DNA of 64,000 bases. Source: Bacillus sp. FSL K6-3431 (GTDB taxonomy: Bacteria > Bacillota > Bacilli > Bacillales > Bacillaceae_C). The notes below the pieces were generated by a model. That model saw only the letters and a list, made by a program, of their open reading frames with translations, did not search any database and had not been told where the DNA came from. The translations under genes were made by a program, and so were the position numbers. How positions within the stretch are numbered: position 1 is the first letter of the stretch; every line of letters starts with the position of its first letter. Positions 28,887-36,349 of the stretch are shown in pieces. The stretch is from positions 806,001-870,000 of the forward strand of contig NZ_JBBOCT010000001.1 of assembly GCF_038002605.1 (NCBI RefSeq), read 5' to 3'.

Positions 28887-28930
28887 TCCTCTTCTTCAAC
28901 TAAATTGCCCGTTAGCATAAGAAGCCCATC
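28887..28930. repeat. Cassette-array repeat
   Basis: CTTCTTCAACTAAATTGCCC then GTTAGCATAAGAAG is a short form of the repeat, without the central hairpin. It directly truncates the pseudogene that follows on the minus strand. Confidence 0.65.
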
Positions 28931-29195
28931 AGATGCAAAGAAAACAGTTTTTACGGGTTTTCCATTAGCGAGGGATGATCTATAGGTTAAAATAAATCAA
29001 TTTCTCCATTATTAGATCCATGAACAAGGATATTTTTATTTTCGATTATATAATTCAAAAATAAAGATTTTGGAGATTTACTTGTATAGGTAATAAAATT
29101 TTCCTTTCCTCTTGAAATATAATGGTCAAATATTTCATCAAATTCTTCAATTACTTGTTTTGATAATTTAAATTCTCCTACATTAAAAAATGAAG
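28910..29195 (-). pseudogene. Decayed hypothetical gene truncated by an array repeat
   Basis: The minus frame reads FNVGEFKLSKQVIEEFDEI, ENFITYTSKSPKSLFLNYII and ILVHGSNNGEIDLF, then a stop. Matching pieces (PIDHPSLMENP, then a frame change toward the repeat) continue to about 28930. I recall a Bacillus family with LVHGSNN followed by a KPVKAVFASSDG-like segment, but I cannot name its function. No start codon survives. Confidence 0.55.
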
Positions 29196-29280
29196 TTTAT
29201 TAAAAATAAGAGTTAATTGGAGTTTTCATAATTCCCCTAAAATAAGTGTAATGTTTTTATTCTAGATTGCTTTTTATACT

Positions 29281-29322
29281 CCTGCTTATTCAACTAATTT
29301 CTCGTTAGTTGAATAAGATACC
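29281..29322. repeat. Cassette-array repeat
   Basis: Contains TTATTCAACTAATTTCTCGT then TAGTTGAATAAG, arms in inverted orientation around a short centre. It lies on the 3' side of the HAAS-domain gene. Confidence 0.6.
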
Positions 29323-29382
29323 ATTGTATCAGATGAATAGTTATACAAACCTAGTTTACATAATTGCATGTTATAGGTACTA

Positions 29383-29415
29383 AAAAAAGGATCTTCAAAT
29401 TGAGGATCCTTTTAT
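29383..29415 (-). terminator. Terminator of the PadR / HAAS operon
   Basis: On the minus strand AAAGGATC pairs with GATCCTTT and is followed by a T-run, about 50 bases past the 29463 stop. Confidence 0.8.
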
Positions 29416-29462
29416 ACTTCTTATTTAACTTAATATTTGTTACTTTAATAAGCAAATATGAA

Positions 29463-30461
29463 TTAACGAATTCTAGCATTGCGGAAGCCATCATATACAC
29501 TGATTGCCGCCGATACCATAAATAAGAAAATTCCACCGCCGGTTATCCACGCTGTAAATTGATTCGCGGTAATAGTAAATAAATCCGTCATATACATAAT
29601 AAAATCTTGACTGAGTAAGTTTGAATTTATTAATATTACAATAAATACAATTGTTCCAATTAGCTGAAGTACAGTATTGGAAATTGCCATTCTTTTCGTC
29701 CATTGTCCCTTTATCAATTTATAGATGGATAATGCGATTTCCAAACCAATCACAATTACAACGATCGGCCAATACTGAAGCAACACCTCTTGATTGAAAG
29801 CTGAGGCAATCAATTCAAGCCCGTCTCCACCGCCTTCATAAACACCAACAAGATGATACGCATGGAAATAAAGCGTTGCCCAGATTGCCAACCACATTAA
29901 ATTTCCAAATACTTCGCATTTCGAAATGGCTTTTTTCTTTGGGATATAAGCAATATTTTTTAAATCATCAGGAGTCCATTTCATAAGGCTAGATGTTAAC
30001 GGCTTTTCATCTTTTCCTTTATATATCCTTTCTATAACAGCAAACACAACAGTTAACCAAAAGAATGTTTGGATGCCAACTTCAACCATTCTCCATATGC
30101 CATACCCAAGAATATTCAAAACCACATTAATCACTGTATCTTGACCATTGTAACCGATAAAATATTCAGCAATAACCGAGATCAAAGAAATGACAGTGGC
30201 AATCGGCAAAATCATTTTTAATAACGTCACATATACATCAAAATAACGGGGTCCAATAAGGTGCATTGGCCGATCTCGATAGCCACTGGCCAATGTGACC
30301 GGACTCCCTAATTTTTCAAGAACCGCCTTTACTTCTTCTTCCCCATAATTATCCGGCAGCATATCCTCTATGGTTGACTGTAACTCAAGTGCAATATCCT
30401 CACGTTTTTTTTCAGGCAGTCTTCGAGTAACTTCCTGAATATAAATCTCAATTAAATTCAT
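29463..30461 (-). CDS. HAAS/DUF1700-type membrane protein
   Basis: The N-terminal 60 residues (NLIEIYIQEVTRRLPEKKRE, IALELQSTIEDML, LEKLGSPVTLASGYRDRP) form the HAAS signalling domain. About seven membrane helices follow. It overlaps the upstream PadR-family regulator gene by 14 bases, the standard pairing for these systems. The regulator senses a ligand and the membrane protein is its paired target. The transported or sensed molecule is unknown. Confidence 0.8.
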   Translation of the reverse strand: MNLIEIYIQEVTRRLPEKKREDIALELQSTIEDMLPDNYGEEEVKAVLEKLGSPVTLASGYRDRPMHLIGPRYFDVYVTLLKMILPIATVISLISVIAEYFIGYNGQDTVINVVLNILGYGIWRMVEVGIQTFFWLTVVFAVIERIYKGKDEKPLTSSLMKWTPDDLKNIAYIPKKKAISKCEVFGNLMWLAIWATLYFHAYHLVGVYEGGGDGLELIASAFNQEVLLQYWPIVVIVIGLEIALSIYKLIKGQWTKRMAISNTVLQLIGTIVFIVILINSNLLSQDFIMYMTDLFTITANQFTAWITGGGIFLFMVSAAISVYDGFRNARIR

Positions 30462-30795
30462 TATCTTCCTCCCCCTTTAATAAGCTATAAAGCTCTTTTG
30501 AATTCTTCATCCATTCCTTTTTTAACTCCAAAAAGATCTCTAACCCATAATCATTTAAAACATAGTACTTACGGGGTCTGCTCTCAGATGTATCCCAACT
30601 ACTCGACACCAGCTCCTGTTTTTCTAAGCGGCGAAGCAATGGATATAAAGTACTTTGATCAATGGCAATACCTGATCCCTCCAATAACTGAACAAGTGAA
30701 TATCCATACTGGGGGGTTCGTAATTGACTTAAAACCGCTAATGTCAACGTTCCTCTCCTAAGCTCTATCGTTAATGAATTCAATAAATTACTCAT
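30448..30795 (-). CDS. PadR family transcriptional regulator
   Basis: A 115-residue winged-helix repressor: LSQLRTPQYGYSLVQLLEG, IDQSTLYPLLRRLEKQELV and SRPRKYYVLNDYGLEIF are the recognition and wing segments. It is cotranscribed with the HAAS membrane protein. The upstream region 30810-30860 contains ATAC/GTAT-rich palindromic pieces (TCATACAGTATATG, TATACTATGTATA) that resemble PadR sites, so autorepression is likely. Confidence 0.88.
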   Translation of the reverse strand: MSNLLNSLTIELRRGTLTLAVLSQLRTPQYGYSLVQLLEGSGIAIDQSTLYPLLRRLEKQELVSSSWDTSESRPRKYYVLNDYGLEIFLELKKEWMKNSKELYSLLKGEEDNEFN

Positions 30796-30809
30796 CCACC
30801 CGCCTCATT

Positions 30810-30860
30810 TCTATTACTATATGTCATACAGTATATGTTTATACTATGTATAATACACTA
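30810..30860. promoter_or_regulatory. Promoter/operator region of the padR-like operon
   Basis: Overlapping ATAC and GTAT half-sites lie 15-65 bases upstream of the PadR start codon. This is the usual place for PadR autoregulation. It was read by eye only. Confidence 0.35.
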
Positions 30861-30960
30861 TTGTTGTGACAGAATCAATTGAAATTAGTAAGTAGGTAAG
30901 TATACAAAAAGATAAGATAAAAAAAGAAATCATAAATTAGATGTGATTCCTTTTGTTTTC

Positions 30961-30992
30961 TTCCACAACATTGCCCACTTAGTTGAATATGA
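30961..30992. repeat. Cassette-array repeat (partial)
   Basis: CATTGCCCACTTAGTTGAAT is a degenerate copy of the repeat, flanking the non-coding repeat unit at 31013. Confidence 0.45.
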
Positions 30993-31012
30993 CCCAAAAG
31001 ATTGTATACATA

Positions 31013-31207
31013 CTCTATACAAAACTAGTTGACATAAAGTCAATTTCAGGAAACGAACATAAATTAAACCCCTAGTCGATCAGGGGGTTTCACGTGTCCG
31101 TTTTTATTGGTTATGTTGATTTTATACATCGTTGATACATCCACGTTTTTGGCTTCTGAGGAAGCCGCGCAGCTGCAAAAAAAGGGGGGGTTTTATGCAA
31201 GCTCTTT
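31013..31207. repeat. 195-bp dispersed structured repeat, copy A
   Basis: It matches 45983-46189. Shared blocks are CTATACAAAACTAG, TTATTGGTTATG, ATACATCCACGTTTTTGGC with the perfect hairpin GGCTTCTGAGGAAGCC, a poly-A/poly-G run, and TTTTATGCAAGCTCTTTT. A second hairpin (CCCCT...AGGGG here) has a different sequence in copy B, but pairing is kept. No ORF is seen. Both copies end against an array repeat. Confidence 0.7.
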
Positions 31208-31231
31208 TCAAGCACGCGTTAGTTGAAGAGC
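31201..31231. repeat. Cassette-array repeat (short palindromic form)
   Basis: GCTCTTTTCAA (31201-31211) and TTGAAGAGC (31223-31231) form an inverted pair around a GCACGCGTTAG core. Confidence 0.55.
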
Positions 31232-31255
31232 ATTATGCTTTTTATTATTCTAATA

Positions 31256-31283
31256 TTGACTTAGATATAAAAATGTGTATAAT
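31256..31283 (+). promoter_or_regulatory. Sigma-A promoter of the guanidine riboswitch transcript
   Basis: TTGACT (31256-31261) and TATAAT (31278-31283) are separated by 16 bases and lie just upstream of the riboswitch aptamer. Confidence 0.75.
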
Positions 31284-31304
31284 ACAAAGTAATTTCATAC
31301 CTTA

Positions 31305-31400
31305 AATGTTTTCTAGGGTTCCGCAACAGTTTATGTTGGTCTGGTCCGAGAGAAAACTCACAGCTTTGCTGTGTCACGGAAGGATAAAAGCCTGGGAAAA
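31305..31400 (+). ncRNA. Guanidine-I riboswitch (ykkC type)
   Basis: The diagnostic conserved blocks are all present in order: CTAGGGTTCCG (31313-31323), GGTCTGGTCCGAGAGAAAAC (31338-31357), a small variable hairpin (ACAGCTTTGCTGT), then CACGGAAGGATAAAAGCCTGGG. The following hairpin and T-run make a transcriptional terminator. By known function, guanidinium binding prevents termination and turns on the downstream SMR exporter genes. Confidence 0.95.
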
Positions 31401-31440
31401 ACTGTTTAACAGTTATCTCTTAGGCTTTTTTTGTTTTTTT
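31388..31440 (+). terminator. Riboswitch-controlled terminator
   Basis: AAGCCT pairs with AGGCTT across a nested AACTGTT/AACAGTT stem, and is followed by TTTTTTGTTTTTTTT. It overlaps the 3' side of the aptamer, as expected for a termination switch. Confidence 0.8.
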
Positions 31441-31470
31441 TGTAAGAATAAAATTGGAGGTGTCTTTTAG

Positions 31471-31812
31471 ATGAATAAAGACTGGATTAAAGTATTTGTT
31501 GCTGCTTTCTTTGAAATCTTTTGGGTAATTGGTTTAAAACATGCAAATGACTTTTGGACTTGGACTGGAACTGCTATTGCTATCTTTATTAGCTTCTATT
31601 TAATGATAATGGCTGGACGAAAACTCCCTGTGGGAACTGTATATGCAGTTTTTGTTGGTCTAGGTACAGCAGGAACTGTCTTTTCAGAAATCCTATTCTT
31701 TGAAGAACCATTTAAAGTGGAAAAAGCACTCTTGATTTTACTTTTATTAGCAGGAGTAATTGGCTTGAAATTAGTTACAACGGACAAAGTTCAGGAAGGT
31801 GATGAATCCTAA
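31471..31812 (+). CDS. ykkC: SMR family guanidinium exporter subunit 1
   Basis: A 113-residue four-helix small multidrug resistance protein. The N-terminal helix has the conserved Glu ([15 protein letters not shown]), and the signature [20 protein letters not shown] follows. Control by the guanidine-I riboswitch and pairing with a second SMR gene identify it as the Bacillus YkkC/YkkD (GdnCD) type, a heteromeric guanidinium/proton antiporter. Its stop overlaps the start of the next gene (TAATG). Confidence 0.92.
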   Translation: MNKDWIKVFVAAFFEIFWVIGLKHANDFWTWTGTAIAIFISFYLMIMAGRKLPVGTVYAVFVGLGTAGTVFSEILFFEEPFKVEKALLILLLLAGVIGLKLVTTDKVQEGDES

Positions 31813-32126
31813 TGGCGTGGATTTCTTTAATATTAGCAGGTGTGTGTGAAATGTTTGGTGTTGCTATGATAAATAAATTGCATAAAGACCGTAATTGGCA
31901 ATCATTAGTACTATTGATTCTCGGGTTTGGAGCAAGTTTTATTTTTCTTGCATATTCAATGATAACACTTCCAATGGGGACAGCTTATGCAATTTGGACA
32001 GGGATTGGTGCGTCTGGCGGAGCAATTTTAGGTATGGTTTTATATGGTGAATCATCAGACTGGAAAAGACTTGTTTTTATAAGCATGGTTTTAGCGGCTG
32101 CAGTAGGTCTAAAACTCGTTTCATAA
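31812..32126 (+). CDS. ykkD: SMR family guanidinium exporter subunit 2
   Basis: A 104-residue four-helix SMR protein and partner of the preceding gene. The conserved Glu lies in ILAGVCEMFGVAMINKL. The signature MGTAYAIWTGIGASGGAILG contains the Trp typical of guanidinium exporters. Translational coupling through TAATG supports an obligate heterodimer of opposite topologies. A strong terminator follows. Confidence 0.92.
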   Translation: MAWISLILAGVCEMFGVAMINKLHKDRNWQSLVLLILGFGASFIFLAYSMITLPMGTAYAIWTGIGASGGAILGMVLYGESSDWKRLVFISMVLAAAVGLKLVS

Positions 32127-32148
32127 AAGCATTTTTAGATTATAATTT

Positions 32149-32192
32149 GAAGAAGATAATCTATTTAATTAAATAAATTATCTTCTTTATTT
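32149..32192 (+). terminator. Terminator of the SMR operon
   Basis: AAGAAGATAATCTATTT pairs with AAATAAATTATCTTCTT around AATT, followed by a T-rich tract. It may work in both directions. Confidence 0.85.
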
Positions 32193-32198
32193 TTGTAC

Positions 32199-32291
32199 TC
32201 TTCTTCAACTAAACTGCCCTGTTCAATAAGAAAAAAGAGCCGTCAAGCATCTCGACGATCTTCAAGTAAAGCACCCGTTTAGTTATAAATA
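32199..32291. repeat. Cassette-array repeat, full form
   Basis: Arm CTTCTTCAACTAAACTGCCC, centre AAAAAAGAGCCGTCAAGCAT...CGACGATC, and arm AAGTAAAGCACCCGTTTAGT. It lies directly 3' of the HAD phosphatase gene. On the minus strand the central hairpin is followed by a T-run. Confidence 0.75.
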
Positions 32292-32294
32292 GTA

Positions 32295-32885
32295 TTAGAT
32301 TGCCATTAACCATTTAATAGCATTATTTATGTTTTGAGCTATATAATCGGGTTTAACATTTCCCCAATGACCAAAAAACTCATTATTGATGTATTTATTA
32401 TAAGCCTCTGTACCTGAACCTGTTTTTACTAAGATTTTAATACAGCCAGCTTCGTCAGCAGCTACCATATCTGTCCATCTATCGCCAATAACTACACACT
32501 GTTCTAATTTTAAATTATTTTCTTCGTCAGCCTTGATGAGCATACCCTTAGAAGGTTTTCTACATTCACACCCTTCATTATGTTGGTGTGGACATATGTA
32601 AACTTTATTAAAACCAAATTCAAAAAGTTCTTTTTCAAAGTCCTCTAAAGTAGCTTCTCCTTTTGATATACCTGGTTGATTAGTAAAAGAGAAAACTAAC
32701 TTTCCGGATTTTTGTAAATGTTTTATTGACTCTGCAACATTAGGAAACAGTTCAAACTCCCCTGGATAAAAAACCCTGTCACAACCTCCAATAGTTCCAT
32801 CCCTATCTAAGAATATTGCTTTTATGTTATCAAACACGATATACTGATTATTTCTGAAATTGGGGAAATTGATCGGTTTAATCAC
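32295..32885 (-). CDS. HAD-IIIA phosphatase (GmhB/histidinol-phosphatase-like) with an IS-derived 5' end
   Basis: The HAD motifs are complete: I AIFLDRDGTIGG, II SFTNQPGISKG, the Zn loop CPHQHNEGCECRKPSKGML, and IV VIGDRWTDMVAADEAGC. The substrate is probably a sugar or amino-acid phosphate. The first 13 or so codons (IKPINFPNFRNN) are the antisense of an IS110 transposase remnant (32845-33314). No ribosome site precedes the GTG at 32885, so the native start has probably been lost. Expression is uncertain; a GTG in YIVFDN is another possible start. Confidence 0.7.
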   Translation of the reverse strand: MIKPINFPNFRNNQYIVFDNIKAIFLDRDGTIGGCDRVFYPGEFELFPNVAESIKHLQKSGKLVFSFTNQPGISKGEATLEDFEKELFEFGFNKVYICPHQHNEGCECRKPSKGMLIKADEENNLKLEQCVVIGDRWTDMVAADEAGCIKILVKTGSGTEAYNKYINNEFFGHWGNVKPDYIAQNINNAIKWLMAI

Positions 32886-33214
32886 CCTAAAAAACTAGTT
32901 GCATTTGCCGGAATTGATCCAAGTGTCTTCGATCTGGTACATTCAAAGGTACTCTAAATCGAATTACAAAAAGAGGCTCTAGTAGACTACGACACGCCTT
33001 GTATATGGCTGTTAAATGTGCCATTCGTGATTGTCGCAAGAAGAAAACGACAGATGAAATCATTCCTCGTAACAAGAGATTACGAGAGTTTTATGATAAG
33101 AAACGTGAAGAGGGAAAACCCTTTAGAGTAGCTGTGATAGCTTGTGCCAATAAACTCTTACATTGGATATATGTACTTTTAAAAAGCAAATCAGCTTTCC
33201 AAGACCTAGCATAG
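32845..33214 (+). pseudogene. IS110 transposase C-terminal fragment
   Basis: The frame reads IISEIGEIDRFNHPKKLVAF, then after a frame change near 32930 KGTLNRITKRGSSRLRH-like sequence, LYMAVKCAIRDCRKKKTTDE, KRLREFYDKKREEGKPFRVA and a stop at 33214. It is clearly homologous to residues of about 290-414 of the intact transposase. The catalytic N-terminal half is missing. Confidence 0.8.
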
Positions 33215-33314
33215 TTTTAAAATATAACCAAACGGTATAATGGTATGCATAAATTTAGTATAGCATGAGATATTTTAAGTTTTTATTGAAAAATATTGAC
33301 AAACTATTAGCTGG
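32845..33314 (+). mobile_element. 3' fragment of IS110-family element (subtype 1)
   Basis: It carries the last third of a transposase closely related to the intact copy at 37301-38542, plus the same right end (TATTGACAAACTATTAGCTGG). The right end abuts TTTAGTGTAAG, the array-repeat sequence. The left side is truncated inside the HAD gene. Confidence 0.75.
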
Positions 33315-33370
33315 TTTAGTGTAAGTGTATTTGTTCACAAACTTAGCTCAGAATCGTATAAACCTTAAAC

Positions 33371-33786
33371 CTATATTTTACCAAATACAAGATTGCTCTT
33401 GAATATTTTTTCGATTACTACCGATAACTCAATTGGGAAATTTACTTTATCATCACTAATTACAAACCAGATTCCTTTATTTTATCCACTTCATTCATAG
33501 AAAGTACACCAATAACGGACTCTTCAAAGTAGAAATAACCCTTCCATTGAGTATTTCCGAAATAAAAGTCTTCTTGATAAACCTCTGTAAGTTTATGAAC
33601 ACTTAGCCCTATTTCCTCTTGATTTCCCGTTTTGCACAATCCAAAGGGTGTTTCTCCTAATTCCTGTTTCCCTCCTGGGAAATTCCAAAGGTTCGTCCTA
33701 TCTTGTACTACCAAAATATTATCGTCCTCGTCTATTATTAGGACACGAGTAAAATACTTTTTGCATAAAACCATCCTTTTCCCCAA
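33371..33786 (-). pseudogene. NUDIX hydrolase with damaged Nudix box and frameshifted C-terminus
   Basis: The start YFTRVLIIDEDDNILVVQDR and FPGGKQELGETPFG are normal. The catalytic helix then reads CKTGNQEEIGL where R-E-x-x-E-E-x-G is required. The Arg-Glu codons (CGG GAA) are present one base out of frame, so a +1/-1 pair of indels explains it. The frame stops at 33460, but the natural tail SDDKVNFPIELSVVIEKIF continues one frame over to 33371. Probably inactive. Confidence 0.65.
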
Positions 33787-33822
33787 ATCAATACTACTAT
33801 TATTCGACAGACAAAAAGGATC

Positions 33823-33896
33823 TCCTTCCTGAACTAAACTGCCCGTTTAACACAAGAAGCGACTGTTCCTGTTGAACAATCGCACCTGGTACCTTA
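33823..33896. repeat. Cassette-array repeat, full form
   Basis: GAACTAAACTGCCCGTTTAA, hairpin GCGACTGTTC/GAACAATCGC, then CACCTGGTACCTTAATAAAG. It lies on the 3' side of the small membrane protein gene at 33926. Confidence 0.75.
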
Positions 33897-33925
33897 ATAA
33901 AGCTTAGGATGCTACTTGTTATTTT

Positions 33926-34051
33926 TTAATTTCCGAACTCTTCTTCAAGGTTATCAATTTTTTGTTGAAGTTCTCTCTTGGGTTCTGAAATCTTTTGACC
34001 TGATATAACGAAAAAAACGATAATAGCAACAATACCTCCAGCTAAAGTCAT
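33926..34051 (-). CDS. Small single-pass membrane protein, about 41 aa
   Basis: The frame reads MTLAGGIVAIIVFFVISGQ (one membrane helix) then KISEPKRELQQKIDNLEEEF, a short charged coiled-coil-like tail. It may start further upstream at a TTG near 34066, with AGGGG before it and a longer hydrophobic segment. It fills a whole array unit alone, between repeats at 33823 and 34113. The function is unknown. Confidence 0.5.
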   Translation of the reverse strand: MTLAGGIVAIIVFFVISGQKISEPKRELQQKIDNLEEEFGN

Positions 34052-34112
34052 ATAAAATAACAATGTAATATAAAACAACCCCTAATTTAATATTTCATTA
34101 CAATAAAAGTTT

Positions 34113-34152
34113 CATTCTTCTTCAACTCTACTGCCGTTAGCACAATAAGTCT
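34113..34152. repeat. Cassette-array repeat, short form
   Basis: CTTCTTCAACTCTACTGCCG then TTAGCACAATAAG. It overlaps the 3' edge of the histidine phosphatase unit. Confidence 0.65.
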
Positions 34153-34156
34153 CCTG

Positions 34157-34726
34157 CTAAATAATAGCTTTATGGCAACCTGCATCACCCAGAAAATGTT
34201 CACGTGTGACATTTTCACCTAGATATTGTCGGTAAGATGTAATCGTACCATCGTGAGAAACAATATAAACTTTTTCAGTATTCGAACCCTTACACCAAGC
34301 AATGAACTGTTGAGCCAATTTACTAAAGTCTTCATTGGATATTGAATTAATCCCTTTTTTCCAGTTAATTTGTTTTACATCTTCAATTTCTAATTGAGGG
34401 AACTCTTCTTTTATAATTTCTTTTGGTAAAGGTATATCACAACCATAACTTTTATTTTCTGAAAGCAGTGGAAACATTCTAGGACCAACCGATGGATGAA
34501 TTATTCTTCGGCAATTCACATCTCTAGTCAAAATTAAAGCGGTTTGTATTGCTCGACGAAGAGGACTCATTATTATCAAGCCATCAGATGAAATTGGATA
34601 AGTCTCAAACAATTTTTTTGCTTGCCATACACCAACTTCGGTGAGATGTGGGTCTGTCATCTGTAAGCCTTTTGGTGGTTTCATAACGTGTTGACCTTGT
34701 CCGTGACGAAAAAAGTATAACTCCAT
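34157..34726 (-). CDS. Histidine phosphatase family protein
   Basis: It opens with LYFFRHGQGQHV, the phospho-acceptor RHG motif, then DPHLTEVGVWQAKKL, SPLRRAIQTALI and the second His in VYIVSHDGTITSYRQYLG. This combination is typical of a large SIXPP-like branch found in bacteria and fungi. The substrate is unknown. GGGAGGG favours ATG 34726 over the upstream 34744. It is a single-gene array unit. Confidence 0.82.
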   Translation of the reverse strand: MELYFFRHGQGQHVMKPPKGLQMTDPHLTEVGVWQAKKLFETYPISSDGLIIMSPLRRAIQTALILTRDVNCRRIIHPSVGPRMFPLLSENKSYGCDIPLPKEIIKEEFPQLEIEDVKQINWKKGINSISNEDFSKLAQQFIAWCKGSNTEKVYIVSHDGTITSYRQYLGENVTREHFLGDAGCHKAII

Positions 34727-34768
34727 TCTATTACTCCCTCCCATTTAACTTTTTCTTATTCCTCTCAT

Positions 34769-34796
34769 CTGCTTTTGTTAGTTGAAGAAGATTAAG
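34769..34796. repeat. Cassette-array repeat (partial)
   Basis: TTTTGTTAGTTGAAGAAG, the right arm only, immediately 3' of the NUDIX gene at 34802. Confidence 0.55.
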
Positions 34797-34801
34797 TCAA
34801 A

Positions 34802-35422
34802 TTAAATCGTCTCTTTAATTTTTTCGATTACCGTCTTATAAAATTTAATTTGGTGTGGTACAAATTTATTCCTTCCTACATTCTCATCAATTAAAATTTT
34901 ATTTCCATCTTTCCTTATTTTAAATCCTCTTACCTTAATTGTTTCTCTTTCACTAAACCAAAGTTCAGCAAAATGGTTAAATTCAGTTTTCACAATTCCC
35001 GAAACTTCTTCTTCCTGAAGAGTAAAGTCATCAAAGGTTTTTTTACTATTATACAAAAATACGTTTGCTATTTCTTTATCTATAAAATCTTCTCTAATTA
35101 CGCAGTAGTCTATTATTCCCAACGGTACTAATTCCTGAAAGGATATATCAATCCCAACCTCTTCCTTAATCTCTCTAACACCATCTTGAACAGTTTCATT
35201 CGCCAGTAAATGCCCAGCAGCAGTAATATCCAAAAGATTAGGATAGTCCTTTTTTGTAATACTACGGAGTTGTAAATAAAGATAATCAGTTCCTTTTTCT
35301 TTACTAATAAACCAACAGTGAAAAGCCTCGTGCCAATATCCAAGTCTATGTACAACTTCACGAGTAGCAACGCCTATTTGATTTCTATATTCATCAAAAG
35401 TTTTTAATTGTTCATTTTCCAT
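34802..35422 (-). CDS. NUDIX hydrolase (IPP-isomerase-like branch)
   Basis: A 206-residue NUDIX protein with an intact box, GHLLANETVQDGVREIKEEV followed by GI (G-x5-E-x7-R-E-x2-E-E-x-G). The upstream EVVHRLGYWHEAFHCWFISK is the layout of the bacterial isopentenyl-diphosphate isomerase-like NUDIX proteins, but the diagnostic IPP-isomerase Cys/Glu set is not clearly present, so a nucleotide-type substrate is equally possible. GGGGGA precedes the ATG. Confidence 0.82.
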   Translation of the reverse strand: MENEQLKTFDEYRNQIGVATREVVHRLGYWHEAFHCWFISKEKGTDYLYLQLRSITKKDYPNLLDITAAGHLLANETVQDGVREIKEEVGIDISFQELVPLGIIDYCVIREDFIDKEIANVFLYNSKKTFDDFTLQEEEVSGIVKTEFNHFAELWFSERETIKVRGFKIRKDGNKILIDENVGRNKFVPHQIKFYKTVIEKIKETI

Positions 35423-35455
35423 ACATTCTTCCCCCTAATGTGATTTCACCTTATA

Positions 35456-35530
35456 TCTCTCAAACTGCACGTTAGCATAAGAGCAACTGTTCCTGTTGAA
35501 CAATCGCATCCAGTTAGCTTAATAAACGCT
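35456..35530. repeat. Cassette-array repeat, full form
   Basis: CAAACTGCACGTTAGCATAA, hairpin GAGCAACTGTTC/GAACAATCGC, then CATCCAGTTAGCTTAATAAA. It overlaps the last codons of the small membrane protein gene at 35519. Confidence 0.75.
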
Positions 35531-35722
35531 TGCTGAAGCTATCATCGCTATGCTCCACATAATAAGTGTAAAAGATATTGAAAGCCAAACTGTATTGACT
35601 GTTGTTTTTTCTTCGTTCTTTATCTTTTTCATAATAGATACTAAATTCAAACAAAATATAACACCCAAGATAGGCATTAACAGCCATCCTATGTACAGAA
35701 AAATATTAATGAGATTCTCCAC
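35519..35722 (-). CDS. Small membrane protein, 67 aa
   Basis: Two predicted membrane helices (IFLYIGWLLMPILGVIFCL and VWLSISFTLIMWSIAMIAS) are separated by a basic, polar loop (KKIKNEEK). A GGGGGA site precedes the GTG start at 35722. I do not recognise a family. The stop codon falls inside the array repeat, so the gene and the repeat are tightly packed. Confidence 0.55.
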   Translation of the reverse strand: MENLINIFLYIGWLLMPILGVIFCLNLVSIMKKIKNEEKTTVNTVWLSISFTLIMWSIAMIASASVY

Positions 35723-35779
35723 TTTTATCCCCCTTATATTTGTTAATTGTTATTGTACTAAACTTGGATTTGAGTCAAT

Positions 35780-36080
35780 AACCCGGACACAAAAAAATTA
35801 AGTCTTAAGCTGTTTTTCTAATCTTATCCTCAATGGCCTGAGGTGTTTGATAGCCAATGCTACTATGAATTCTGTTTCGGTTATACCATCCTTCTATAAA
35901 CTGAAACATGGCCAGCTTTGCAGCTAGATAGTCTGTGTATTGCGTGTGATAAACTTCTTCTTTCTTTAGTATGCCATGAAATGATTCTATACAGGCATTG
36001 TCATAAGGACAGCCTTTCTGGCTGAAAGACTGCTTGATTCCATGTTATTGGACATGCTGAGTAAACTCACTCTGGTATAT
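35780..36080 (-). mobile_element. IS3-family (IS150-like) remnant
   Basis: Only the 3' quarter of the transposase and the right end (TGTGTCCGGG region, 35780-35792) remain. The transposase fragment occupies 35815-36080. Confidence 0.6.
35815..36080 (-). pseudogene. IS3-family OrfB C-terminal fragment
   Basis: The minus frame reads SEFTQHVQ, a stop, then HGIKQSFSQKGCPYDNACIE, SFHGILKKEEVYHTQ, FIEGWYNRNRIHSSIGYQTP and a natural stop. The catalytic Glu (ACIESFHG) and the R-x-HSSIGY motif of IS3 integrases are recognisable. A nonsense codon and 5' truncation make it inactive. Confidence 0.8.
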
Positions 36081-36199
36081 TGTCGAAATCCCATAATATG
36101 TTCATTAATGTCACCTTCAAATTTGAAATTTTGATTATGTGTACAACGTTATGTCTCCAACTCGGTTTACTGTTAGTATAGTAAGCTGAATTGAATTTC

Positions 36200-36310
36200 C
36201 TTCTTCAACTCACCTGCCCGTTAGCTCAATAAGAAAAAGGAGCTATCTTTATAACTCCTTTGTTTAACTCTTGCAGCCGTTAGCTTAAGTACAATTTTTC
36301 ACAAACTACG
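36200..36310. repeat. Cassette-array repeat, long form
   Basis: CTTCTTCAACTCACCTGCCC, GTTAGCTCAATAAG, hairpin AAAGGAGCTATC/ATAACTCCTTTG, TTTAACTCTTGCAGCCGTTAGC and TTAAGTACAATTTTTCAC. It holds two direct GTTAGCT cores flanking a terminator-like hairpin. It lies 3' of the methyltransferase gene at 36350, and a near twin is at 53850-53945. Confidence 0.78.
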
Positions 36311-36349
36311 GCATATAGGTTGAAGAACAATTATTTACCCCAAAAATTA

